From Proteus vulgaris (GTDB taxonomy: Bacteria; Pseudomonadota; Gammaproteobacteria; Enterobacterales; Enterobacteriaceae): a stretch of DNA of 64,000 nucleotides. The stretch spans positions 2,790,001 to 2,854,000 of the forward strand of contig NZ_CP090064.1 of NCBI RefSeq assembly GCF_023100685.1. The letters run 5' to 3'. Shown piece after piece: positions 39,378 to 47,548 of the stretch (position 1 is the stretch's first letter; each line of letters begins with the position of its first letter). The position numbers and the translations under genes are program-made. The notes under the pieces were generated by a model. It was not told the DNA's origin. It worked only from the letters and a program-made list of their open reading frames with translations, and did not search any database.

Positions 39378-39608
39378 ATGAGCTTATTATCTGAGGGTAG
39401 CCTTCGCCCTAAAAAAAGTAGGCTAATAAGGATGCCAGATGTTATTTCACTAACAGGCTTATCTCGTTCTTCCATTTATTTCAAAATGAAGAAGAAAGAA
39501 TTTCCACCCAAAATACAAATAGGTGAACGCTCTATCGCTTGGCTTGAAGCAGATATATATGAATGGATTAATGACAAATTAACAAAAGGAAAAAATAATG
39601 ATAAATGA
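39378..39608 (+). CDS. AlpA/Vis-family regulator
   Basis: 76 residues from the ATG at 39378 with AAGGAA upstream; the frame opens earlier at 39285 but over the repeat. A winged-helix MerR-like HTH is visible in IRMPDVISLTGLSRSSIYFKMKKKEFPP and SIAWLEADIYEWINDKL, typical of AlpA and P4 Vis, which act as transcription regulators and excisionases. Its stop overlaps the next gene. Confidence 0.88.
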   Translation: MSLLSEGSLRPKKSRLIRMPDVISLTGLSRSSIYFKMKKKEFPPKIQIGERSIAWLEADIYEWINDKLTKGKNNDK

Positions 39609-40467
39609 AATAAAGTTTTATAAAGATGAAAACTTACACGCCATTGCAAATTATAAAGCCATTCCATTTAATGAAAAACACGAGGACAATGGTTTTATTA
39701 TTCGTATTATTGAGCTATTTAAGTTTACTCAAATTAAAAATCAATTAATACAATTGCAAAAGCTTACAGGGTTAACGTTAGATAATATCGAACCATCAAT
39801 AGAAGAAGTTATTGCATTAATTGAACGAGGGAAAGCTATTTCAAAGCAGAATGAAGAAATCGTTACTGAATTATCAAAGAATTATGATTTGGCAAAAAAT
39901 ATAAAAGAAAAAGCCGAAGAAGGTGGACTTAAAAAACCTGATAGCGCCCCATCAGTAAAGGCTTGGAAAGAAAGTCTTTCTGCTAGAGTAAGTCAGCATG
40001 AAAGTAATTTACTTATTGCTAAAGAGCAATTAAATGATTTTAATGGCATTTTTGGGTTGTTGAGAATAATCATTCAATATCTTCCACAAGAAAACATAAA
40101 AAACATTAACAAAAAACAGATGAATGTCATTCCTGATGAAATATATAAAGGGAATAAATTTCGTATAAATGTATATTATGGAAAACCGATGAAATATAAA
40201 GATGCGTATCAATATATTGAATCATCTTTTGAAAAACTGAATGAAAATATCTTACGCATTCTTAATTCCTGCACACCATCTAATGATAGATACAAACTGC
40301 GAATGTGGGAGCACCAACGAGGTGTAGAGTTATATCAATATTATTACAGTCAGACAGATTGTATTATAAAAACTATTTTGAGTGCAGATGATTATGTGAA
40401 TTATATTCTAACTCAAGAGAAAGAAGTTCACGATAAAAAATACTTAATGACTAAATCATTTATTTAA
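39598..40467 (+). CDS. Unknown satellite protein in the capsid operon
   Basis: 289 residues, overlapping alpA by 11 bp and 17 bp upstream of the capsid gene, so it is co-expressed with capsid proteins. It is Lys/Glu-rich, with helical and probably coiled-coil segments (about residues 75-150, for example ALIERGKAISKQNEEIVTEL). No family is recognised. By position it could act on capsid assembly, as Sid does in P4, but no similarity to Sid is visible. Confidence 0.7.
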   Translation: MINEIKFYKDENLHAIANYKAIPFNEKHEDNGFIIRIIELFKFTQIKNQLIQLQKLTGLTLDNIEPSIEEVIALIERGKAISKQNEEIVTELSKNYDLAKNIKEKAEEGGLKKPDSAPSVKAWKESLSARVSQHESNLLIAKEQLNDFNGIFGLLRIIIQYLPQENIKNINKKQMNVIPDEIYKGNKFRINVYYGKPMKYKDAYQYIESSFEKLNENILRILNSCTPSNDRYKLRMWEHQRGVELYQYYYSQTDCIIKTILSADDYVNYILTQEKEVHDKKYLMTKSFI

Positions 40468-40484
40468 TAATAAGGAAATTAATT

Positions 40485-41501
40485 ATGTCTTATATTGCAC
40501 CTCAGGGCGCAAGGGTTTTTCACGAGAATTTCACCCATGGCGTAAAGTATTTATCTTCAGCGCGTCGTTATTTTTCATTATCAGAACCGTCAACAAATTT
40601 AATTCGTGTTGCGTTGATGGATTCTAATTGGTTGATTAATCAATTAACGCTTGCTGATGTTGATGAAGCTAAAGGGGATACCGTTAATTTAGGGGACAAT
40701 TCACTGCATACTGGGCGAGAAGTTGAAAGCCGTTTCTATAAAAATGTTGCCTTTGCAGGAACACCTTTTGCACTAGAGGAAGTAGACACTTGCTGTTCGC
40801 TCACGTATCAACAATTATCTTTAATTTGCAATAGTGGTAGTGGAGATGATGACCATATCAATAAATCCATGTCCGATTATATGTCAAAAGCGGTTGCTTT
40901 AGATATGTTACGCATTGGCTTTAATGGTCACTTTTGTAACTATCCGACCAATCCGCAAAAATTCCCTAAAGGGCAAGATGTTAATATCGGTTGGCATGAA
41001 ATCGCCAAAACCACGAATGATGGTGCTCAAATTATTACTGACAAAATTACCTTAGGTAAGGATGGAAAATTTCCTAATTTAGATGCGTTGGTGAATTACC
41101 TCATTATGCAAAAAATTCCCGAAGAATACCGCGAAGACCCTCGCTTAGTGGTACTTGTGGGCGCTGAATTAGCAGGCATGTATCGCACATCCTTATTTAA
41201 TGGTGCTAACAGCCCATCCGATTTAAATGCCAGTCAAAAAATGCTCAGTACCGTTGCAGGTCGTCTTGCTATTGTTCCCCCCTTTATGCCTGGGCGACGC
41301 ATTGTTGTTACTCGTCTTGATAATTTGCATATCTACACACAAACAGGAAGCCGTCGCTTTAGAGCTGAGTTTGTTGATGACCGTTCAGCCTATGAGCATA
41401 GCTATTTACGTAACGAGGGTTATGGCTTAGGTGATATCAATTTGTATGCTTCGATTGATGAAAGTGCCATTGAGATTGAGGAAGGAGTCTATTCCTTATG
41501 A
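40485..41501 (+). CDS. P2-family phage major capsid protein (GpN-like)
   Basis: 338 residues (P2 N is 357). Shared pattern with P2 GpN: an early NLIRVALMDSNWLINQLTLADVDE region, MLRIGFNGHF, then DVNIGWHEIAK, the LDALVNYLIMQKIPEEYREDPRLVVLVG segment, RRIVVTRLDNLHIYTQ and the RAYEHSYLRNEGY-like end region. This is an HK97-fold shell protein. Its presence in a satellite is unusual, because P4 itself borrows the helper capsid. The stop overlaps the next start (ATGA). Confidence 0.85.
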   Translation: MSYIAPQGARVFHENFTHGVKYLSSARRYFSLSEPSTNLIRVALMDSNWLINQLTLADVDEAKGDTVNLGDNSLHTGREVESRFYKNVAFAGTPFALEEVDTCCSLTYQQLSLICNSGSGDDDHINKSMSDYMSKAVALDMLRIGFNGHFCNYPTNPQKFPKGQDVNIGWHEIAKTTNDGAQIITDKITLGKDGKFPNLDALVNYLIMQKIPEEYREDPRLVVLVGAELAGMYRTSLFNGANSPSDLNASQKMLSTVAGRLAIVPPFMPGRRIVVTRLDNLHIYTQTGSRRFRAEFVDDRSAYEHSYLRNEGYGLGDINLYASIDESAIEIEEGVYSL

Positions 41502-42031
41502 GTGATAAAAGCACATCACAATTAACAACCGGTTGGATTTGTGTCGCAACAGCGGGACTCACGAGTATGGATGACCGTGAAATTGAGGCGGAATGGCTAA
41601 CTGATATTGCCGAGTATTACGATCCCAGTTATTACACCGCGTTAATTTGGGAAGAGCATAACCGTAATCTGGATAATCTAGGCGAAGTGCTCGATGCCAA
41701 AGTGGATATCGTTGACGGTGAAACAAAACTCTATGTTCGTTTAAGACCAAATGGAAAACTACTGAATTACAACGAAAAAGGACAAAAGCTATTTTGTTCA
41801 ATCGAAGTAGAAGACGATTTTCAAGGCAGAGGGATTTTTTATTTAGGTGGACTTGCCGTCACTGATAGCCCCGCCAGTGTAGGAACGGATAGGCTTCAAT
41901 TTAGTATCAATCGGGCACATTTTTCCCGAAGAAAACGTAAGTTGAGTTTAAGTTCACCTTCCGTTTTTCATTTAGATAAAGGTTTGAAGCAATCCAAAAA
42001 TCTCTGGTTTTCCGCTATCTCTGCGGGTTAA
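41498..42031 (+). CDS. Short GpO-type capsid protease/scaffold protein
   Basis: 177 residues resembling the N-terminal protease half of P2 GpO (284 residues). The candidate catalytic triad is Asp25 in SMDDREI, His54 in EEHNRNLDNLG and Ser101 in LFCSIEV, followed by LGGLAVTDSPASVGTDRLQF, a strong GpO signature. The C-terminal part is only about 35-40 residues long and basic, so most of the GpO scaffold domain is missing. It would cleave the capsid precursor. Confidence 0.82.
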   Translation: MSDKSTSQLTTGWICVATAGLTSMDDREIEAEWLTDIAEYYDPSYYTALIWEEHNRNLDNLGEVLDAKVDIVDGETKLYVRLRPNGKLLNYNEKGQKLFCSIEVEDDFQGRGIFYLGGLAVTDSPASVGTDRLQFSINRAHFSRRKRKLSLSSPSVFHLDKGLKQSKNLWFSAISAG

Positions 42032-42060
42032 TACGATGCCCAGTTTCGGCTGGGCTTTTC

Positions 42061-42603
42061 ATGTCATCCCCCTATTCAACTTTTTTAAGGATAATAAAAG
42101 TGTTGCATACCTTTAAATGGATAGGCTATATTGTTGACGCGTTAGCAAAATCTAACGTCAGGCGTGGAAACCTGAAAATGTACAAGGCGACAATAGACGC
42201 CACATGCGTCTTTTTTTATGTCGTTGATAATGCCTACCTTATGGCGAATTGCGCCTATACAGATTCTATGGTGGCGTTATTGGAGCACCCGAAAGGGTGG
42301 CTGGTTACCTTGTACACCAGTATTTCCACCTCTGATAACGTCACCGCCCCTATTGAGCGTGGAAACTCTTGCGGTGACTCCTTTACCAAGTACAAGGAGA
42401 TCATCATCATGATGGCTATCCCTACCCTAACTCAATTTAAATTCCTCTTTTTGAGCGTTAAACGCGCAGATACCACGGCTAAACCTTGTCGTTTGGAAGT
42501 AACAGCATCTAATGAACATGATGCCCGTTTGTCTCTCTCTCGTGATTATGTTTTGTCATTTGCGGGGCAAATTCCTCTGCACACAAGAGGGAATGCACAA
42601 TGA
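42061..42603 (+). CDS. Ash-like protein fused in frame to an Icd-like C-terminus
   Basis: A 180-residue frame. GYIVDALAKSNVRRGNL near residue 20 is Ash-like; the C-terminal 60 residues (QFKFLFLSVKRADTTAKPCR...) match the Icd-like division-inhibitor family of P1/P4-type elements. The middle part lies over the candidate immunity RNA, so it may be coding only incidentally. The whole frame may not be made as one protein. Confidence 0.55.
   Translation: MSSPYSTFLRIIKVLHTFKWIGYIVDALAKSNVRRGNLKMYKATIDATCVFFYVVDNAYLMANCAYTDSMVALLEHPKGWLVTLYTSISTSDNVTAPIERGNSCGDSFTKYKEIIIMMAIPTLTQFKFLFLSVKRADTTAKPCRLEVTASNEHDARLSLSRDYVLSFAGQIPLHTRGNAQ
42179..42397 (+). ncRNA. P4-type immunity (CI-like) RNA region with seqA, seqB and seqC
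   Basis: CCTTGTACA (42308-42316, seqB) is complementary to TGTACAAGG (42179-42187, seqA) and GTACAAGG (42390-42397, seqC). SeqB sits in the loop of a CTGGT/ACCAG hairpin (42301-42320), just after a CACCC-GAAA-GGGTG hairpin (42286-42299). This is the arrangement known for P4, where a small RNA containing seqB silences the replication operon by pairing with the nascent transcript. The seqC element contains the SD of the icd-like frame. Confidence 0.62.
42409..42603 (+). CDS. Icd-like host cell division inhibitor, internal start
   Basis: 64 residues from the ATG at 42409, which has AAGGAG about nine bases upstream, a stronger initiation signal than any in the longer frame. The sequence MMAIPTLTQFKFLFLSV and VTASNEHDARLSLSRDYVL fit the Icd-like family. 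The SD is inside seqC of the putative immunity RNA target, so translation may be blocked during lysogeny. Its stop overlaps the next gene. Confidence 0.65.
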   Translation: MMAIPTLTQFKFLFLSVKRADTTAKPCRLEVTASNEHDARLSLSRDYVLSFAGQIPLHTRGNAQ

Positions 42604-42830
42604 AAAATGGCTTATCTCAATTGACTACGCTGTCTTCTGTGGGTGAAAAGCAACTCATTCGCATGGCACAAGTTACCGCATTTATTTCTGAACTTTTAGT
42701 CAGCCACAGCATGACAGGAAGCGAAGTCGTATCTTGTGAAGGTATGGGCGCACTGATGGAATGCCTTTCTGAGCAAATGGAATCCATTATTCAAGAAAGC
42801 AGTTTAATGACGGAGGAGATCAAGTCATGA
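42600..42830 (+). CDS. Small satellite protein, unknown
   Basis: 76 residues, overlapping both neighbours by 4 bp (ATGA). It is mostly helical and acidic at the C-terminus. In P4-like elements a short gene commonly occupies this place between icd and the primase; P4 epsilon (derepression) is a positional analogue only. Confidence 0.65.
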   Translation: MKNGLSQLTTLSSVGEKQLIRMAQVTAFISELLVSHSMTGSEVVSCEGMGALMECLSEQMESIIQESSLMTEEIKS

Positions 42831-45529
42831 CTCAGACTCATTTTTCAGCAGAAACCTCCTCTGTCACCGATATTGTGAAAGCGTCACAAGGGCGCTGGCT
42901 CTATATCCTAGCGAATCTCGGTATTACCGTACCTGATAACCATAAACACGGTGCTTGTCCTAAATGTGGAGGTAAAGACCGATTTCGTTTTGATGATAAG
43001 AACGGCAAAGGCACATGGTTTTGTAACCAATGCGGACACGGTGATGGGTTAGATTTAGTCAAATTAGTAACAGGGAAAGAGACGAAAACAGCGTGTCAGG
43101 AAGTGAATAAAATTATTTTATTACCCGCATTTAAAGAAATAGCGCCAACTCCCGTGAAGAACGTTAGCGCTAAGAAAGGCATTGAACATTATGAAAAAAT
43201 AAAAGCCTTTTGTTCTTTGGGCGAAAGCCAATATTTAATCAATAAAGGGTTATCAAACCATCAATGCTTAATAACTCGCCAACAGTATACACAGGGTGAG
43301 TTTAGCTTTCCAGTAGGCTCTTTATTGCTTCCGTTGGTTGATACCGATTCGGTGATTAAAGGCGGGCAACTGATTAGCCTAAACGGTGAAAAAAGTCTGT
43401 TATCAGGCTCAACCCTTTCAGGCTCTTTTATTATCGTTCGCCAGCCAGAGAAGAAGCCTTTAGAGCAAATCGTTATCACAGAAGGCTTTGCCACGGGATT
43501 AAGTCTCTCAAAATGCCTTGATGCGTTGATTGTGGCGAGTGTTTCCGCGACTAACTTAGTGAAAGTCGCTCAACAGCTACGGGCGCAATACCCTGACGCG
43601 AAGATAATTATCGCAGGGGATAATGACTTTGTGGATGGTAAAGACAACACGGGAAAAATGTGGGCGGAGCGTGCAGGGAAAGCGGTTGACGGATGGGTGA
43701 CATTACCGCCAACGCACTATAAAGCCGATTGGGATGATTTCCGACAAGAAAATAGTCTTGAAAAGCTCAAAGAAGCGTTCTTTGAGGAAATGACGTATTA
43801 CGGCAAAGACCGTACCCGTTTACCGCAAGGTTTTCGTCTCACGCAAGAATATCTGTGGTTTGATAAACAAATCACTAAATCAGACGGTGATATCGAAGTC
43901 AGAAACATCAAAATCAGCAGTCCAATAAAAGTTACTGCGATTACGTGTGATGCCGATGGGAGTAACTACGGACGCTTATTGGAATGGGAAGACACTTACG
44001 GTAACTGTCGTAAATGGGCAATGCCGATGGAGATGTTAAGTGGAAGTGGGGAAGAGTTACGCCGTGTACTTTTGGTGAACGGATTATCTTATATCAATAT
44101 CTCAGGACAGGCGCGCGCCCATTTAATGGAGTATATCTCCCTTTGTCGCCCAGAAAGAAAAGTCACCTGTGTAAATAAAACGGGTTGGCATGGCAATGTG
44201 TACGTTCTGCAAGATGAAGTGGTCGGCAACGGGGCGGACTCGGTAATTTTACAAACGTCTAGCGTTCAGGGTAAAGACTTTAGAGTCTCAGGCACAAGCG
44301 AACAATGGCGTGAGCATATTGGTAAATATTGTGTCGGTAATGCCCGCCTTACCTTTTCGGTGAGCCTTGCCTTTGCTTCCCCTTTATTACGGTTAGCAGG
44401 TGTAGGCGGTGGCGGTTATCACTTAAAAGGTGAATCCACAGACGGTAAAACAACCACAATGAAAGTGGCATCGTCAGTGTGTGGCGGTACGGATTATTGG
44501 TATACATGGCGTGCTACGGGGAATGCCCTTGAAGGAACGGCTTGCCGTCGTAATGATGCCACGTTGATGTTAGATGAAATTAGGGAAGTAGACGGACGCG
44601 AAGCGGGTAACATTGCTTATATGCTGGCAAACGGACAAGGAAAAGCCCGCGCCAAAACAGACGGCAGTGTCCGTGAGACCAACCGTTGGAATCTCTTATT
44701 CCTATCAACAGGGGAACTCTCGCTTGTTGAACACGCCTCAAACGCAGGTGAACGCACTTATGCGGGGGTTGAAGTGCGGATGATACAAATTCCGAGTGAC
44801 TCAGGTAAATACGGTGTTTTTGAAGACTTACACCACTTTACCAGTGGTAAAGCGATTGCCGAATACCTTGAACATGCCGTCACACGCTATCACGGAACGC
44901 CCTTTCGTGATTGGCTCAAATACATCACTAACAATTTATCTGATGTGTCGAATACCGCTAAAGCCTTATTGAAAGAGTACACCACAAGATTGATGCCTGA
45001 AAATGCAGGAAATCAAGTGGGTCGTGCCATTACACGCTTTGCGTTAGTAGCTATGGCGGGAGAAATGGCCACGCGTGCAGGTATTACAGGCTGGAAAGAA
45101 GGCGAAGCGTTTATATCGGCGAAGAAATGCTTATCCGCATGGATGAAAGAGCGCGGGCACACGGCAAATCAGGAAGATATGACCGCATTGGAGCAAGTCA
45201 GTGATTTTATTTCTCGTCATCAATTTAGCCGTTTTGCGGATTGGTACGATGAATACAGCCGACCTGCAAGCATGATGGGTTTTAGGCGTGTTGAGAAAGA
45301 CACGGGTAATGGTGAAAGCAGTATCACCTTTTATGTGTTACCCACTGCATGGAAAGAAATATGTAAAGGATTTGATGCCCGTAAAGTAGTGCGTTTGTGT
45401 GTTGAAAAAGGGTGGCTTGAAACGGGTAAAGACGGCAAACCACAGACCAGTATTCGCCTGCCAGAAATAGGCGTTAAACGGGTTTATATCTTTAATAGCG
45501 AAGTTTTAGGTTGTTCCGAAATAGAGTAA
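42827..45529 (+). CDS. P4 alpha-type primase-helicase
   Basis: 900 residues. The N-terminal primase zinc ribbon has Cys44, 47, 66 and 69 (CPKCGGKDRF...CNQCG). A Toprim-like region carries VITEGFATGLSLSKCL near residue 215 and IIIAGDNDF near 262. The C-terminal DUF927-type helicase has Walker A GESTDGKTTT near residue 535 and Walker B LMLDEI. It initiates and primes satellite replication, presumably from the iterons immediately downstream. Confidence 0.92.
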   Translation: MTQTHFSAETSSVTDIVKASQGRWLYILANLGITVPDNHKHGACPKCGGKDRFRFDDKNGKGTWFCNQCGHGDGLDLVKLVTGKETKTACQEVNKIILLPAFKEIAPTPVKNVSAKKGIEHYEKIKAFCSLGESQYLINKGLSNHQCLITRQQYTQGEFSFPVGSLLLPLVDTDSVIKGGQLISLNGEKSLLSGSTLSGSFIIVRQPEKKPLEQIVITEGFATGLSLSKCLDALIVASVSATNLVKVAQQLRAQYPDAKIIIAGDNDFVDGKDNTGKMWAERAGKAVDGWVTLPPTHYKADWDDFRQENSLEKLKEAFFEEMTYYGKDRTRLPQGFRLTQEYLWFDKQITKSDGDIEVRNIKISSPIKVTAITCDADGSNYGRLLEWEDTYGNCRKWAMPMEMLSGSGEELRRVLLVNGLSYINISGQARAHLMEYISLCRPERKVTCVNKTGWHGNVYVLQDEVVGNGADSVILQTSSVQGKDFRVSGTSEQWREHIGKYCVGNARLTFSVSLAFASPLLRLAGVGGGGYHLKGESTDGKTTTMKVASSVCGGTDYWYTWRATGNALEGTACRRNDATLMLDEIREVDGREAGNIAYMLANGQGKARAKTDGSVRETNRWNLLFLSTGELSLVEHASNAGERTYAGVEVRMIQIPSDSGKYGVFEDLHHFTSGKAIAEYLEHAVTRYHGTPFRDWLKYITNNLSDVSNTAKALLKEYTTRLMPENAGNQVGRAITRFALVAMAGEMATRAGITGWKEGEAFISAKKCLSAWMKERGHTANQEDMTALEQVSDFISRHQFSRFADWYDEYSRPASMMGFRRVEKDTGNGESSITFYVLPTAWKEICKGFDARKVVRLCVEKGWLETGKDGKPQTSIRLPEIGVKRVYIFNSEVLGCSEIE

Positions 45530-45564
45530 GAAAAACTGACCCTCTTATCTTTTTAATGTAACAA

Positions 45565-45745
45565 GGGTAACTTGGGTTACAAGATTGATTTTAAAAGGTT
45601 TTAGTTGTTACCCATTTAACTTTTTTATGGGTAACAATGGGTAACATACCCGCTTTGTTACCCTTGTTACCCTTTTATTTTTTAATTAGGTAACAGAATA
45701 ATTTCTTTATATTCAACGCTGTAACCCATGTTACCCGTGTTACCC
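45565..45745. repeat. Iteron cluster (GTTACCC), putative replication origin
   Basis: Eight exact copies of GTTACCC or its complement start at 45565, 45607, 45629, 45639, 45657, 45666, 45730 and 45739, with variants at 45574, 45688 and 45721. Several are paired at 9-10 bp spacing, one helical turn. The position right after an alpha-type primase gene, in otherwise AT-rich DNA, fits a satellite origin. Confidence 0.8.
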
Positions 45746-45817
45746 ATCAAAATAGCAAGAGATGTATTTAATTGGCTTTTTTCTGGCGGGCATAAAAAAC
45801 GATTAAGGAAAAACAAG

Positions 45818-46045
45818 GTGAAATTAATAAAAGTGCTTTGTCCTGCATGTTCAGCAAAAGCGAAGATCCATTACATTAAAATGAAAGGCGAAAATAATGA
45901 CCCTGAATTGTATTGTGCTTGTAATGACTTGGAGTGTGGCATGACGTTTGTTTTAGATGTCACTTTTTCACACACATTGAATCCCAGTAAATTAACACAA
46001 TCTAGTCCTTCCATTGAACAAGGAGAAAATAGTCATGTTATTTAA
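45818..46045 (+). CDS. Ogr/Delta-family late transcription activator
   Basis: 75 residues from the GTG at 45818, which has AAGGAA 7 bp upstream. The frame opens at 45728, but that part overlaps the iterons. The zinc-finger pattern CPACSAKAKIHYIK...CNDLECGMTF is the Ogr/Delta family. Such proteins activate late promoters of P2-type helpers and satellites, here perhaps also the satellite's own capsid operon. The start is one reason to place the origin outside the gene. Confidence 0.85.
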   Translation: MKLIKVLCPACSAKAKIHYIKMKGENNDPELYCACNDLECGMTFVLDVTFSHTLNPSKLTQSSPSIEQGENSHVI

Positions 46046-46190
46046 AACAACACCGTCTATTTCTGTCGAAGTAAATCAAAATTCAATGGTGATTAATTTA
46101 TCTGGATTTGGTGCTGAAGATTCAATAAAAATTATTCAGGCTCTCGTATCAGAACAAGTAAAACATCCATTGTTACCGCCCCACTCCTGA
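46035..46190 (+). CDS. Small unknown protein, 51 residues
   Basis: Read directly: the ATG at 46035 overlaps the ogr 3' end, AGGAG lies about nine bases upstream, and the TGA is at 46188-46190. It starts MLFKTTPSISVEVNQNSMVI and ends LLPPHS. Coupling and the SD support it being real. No family is recognised. Confidence 0.6.
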   Translation: MLFKTTPSISVEVNQNSMVINLSGFGAEDSIKIIQALVSEQVKHPLLPPHS

Positions 46191-46206
46191 TTTATTTTTT
46201 CATTTG

Positions 46207-46505
46207 ATTTCAGTTTGAATTTTCTGTGAACCCGCATGAATTGGGCATTTCAGTTTTTCATGTGGGGTTTACATTATAAACAATTCTCACGTAAAGTATG
46301 AAAACTCTTTTACTTTCATGATATTACAAGCCTGCTTGATTCTCTCTTTTTTTCGTCAAACTGAAATAACCTGAAATCTTTTTCAATCATTTCAGTTTGA
46401 CGCTGATGCAAAGAACCCAGTTACCATGCGCTCTCGCGATATGTTTTGTAAAAAATTCAAACTGAAATAATTTTTAGATCCAAATTGTGCAGGCGGGTGC
46501 GGAGT
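46207..46505. other. Putative cos/packaging region with inverted repeats
   Basis: Four copies of TTTCAGTTTGA, two in each orientation, occur at 46207-46220, 46355-46367, 46389-46401 and 46455-46468; the middle two form a 13-bp inverted pair and the outer two match over 14 bp. They precede a GC-rich patch GCAGGCGGGTGCGGAG (about 46488-46503), which resembles in composition the GGCGGGG-containing cos of P2/P4. The gap 46191-46936 holds no other gene. Confidence 0.45.
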
Positions 46506-46936
46506 AGTGCATTTTACGTGGAGTTTTATTTTATCTTTGTAAACTCCTGAGCTTTATAATGAATTCTAAATAGTTATGCGGAATGGATAGACTACTGTTT
46601 TATTTTGGTTTAGAACTTATTCTGCTAAGTATTAACTAAATATGATATTAGCAAAAAGGTACAAATGAACTTGCGCTAACATAAAATGTTTTTAAAAATA
46701 TGATATTCATCACTGGATAACATTTCTAAATAATTTAGATTTGTAGTTTTATAATTTTTAGCCATACTTAAGCTTGATAAGGTTTCTTATTGTACTGAAA
46801 ATTTATCAATAAGTTATCTTTTTCATATAAAAGGATGTGATCAGCTACATATATGATGTTCATAGTTATTGTACTATGCTGGGTTATAAGTATTTTAAAA
46901 GGTGAGGTGTTTTTTGACCTCATTAAGGAATGAAAA

Positions 46937-47539
46937 ATGAGTGATGAATCAAAAAAAAATAAGGAGAGAACAAGAAGAAAAATAGATTTATATATCTTAT
47001 CTCTTGCTATTTTGTTTGTTTTTTTTATTTTTATTACAGGTAAAATACCTATATGCTTCTCATCACAATGTGAGTTTATTGGTTTTTTAGAATTATTAAA
47101 AATTAATGTCGTCCCTATTGTTTGCATACTTTTATTGATGTATGCATCCTACGCATATTTAAGGTTTAAATATGATACAAAACGATCTGTTGAACTTCCT
47201 GTCGAAATTATAAAGATAGATAAAATCAACTATGAACATTTAACTTTTTTGGCGACATATATAATACCGTTGATAACTTTTGACTTTGAAAAAGAACGCT
47301 ATATTCTAGTTTTAGCTGCATTATTAATAATTATGGGTATTATTTATATAAAAACAGATCTTTTTTATGCTAACCCTTCTTTAGCATTATTAGGTTTTAA
47401 TATCTATAAAGTTAATATAAAGATAGGTAAGAATGATATAAAGGAATGTGTAATAGTTATAACTCGTAAAAAATTAAAAATAAAAGATAAAATTAGTTAT
47501 ATAGTACTTGATGATAGGGTTTATTATTCTGGTGATTAA
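46937..47539 (+). CDS. kwaA: Kiwa anti-phage membrane protein KwaA
   Basis: 200 residues with about four membrane segments (near residues 18-35, 52-75, 101-115 and 121-140) and a C-terminal cytoplasmic part containing LFYANPSLALLGFNIYKV, the pattern I associate with KwaA. AAGGA lies upstream of the ATG. Known biology: KwaA senses infection at the membrane and works with KwaB. It is very AT-rich compared with the primase gene, pointing to separate acquisition. Confidence 0.78.
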   Translation: MSDESKKNKERTRRKIDLYILSLAILFVFFIFITGKIPICFSSQCEFIGFLELLKINVVPIVCILLLMYASYAYLRFKYDTKRSVELPVEIIKIDKINYEHLTFLATYIIPLITFDFEKERYILVLAALLIIMGIIYIKTDLFYANPSLALLGFNIYKVNIKIGKNDIKECVIVITRKKLKIKDKISYIVLDDRVYYSGD

Positions 47540-47548
47540 GGATTAGTT

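Noticed and set aside
45565..45745. Short repeats considered as a CRISPR array
   Set aside because: Repeats are only 7 bp, occur in both orientations and have no spacer-length regularity; they fit iterons.
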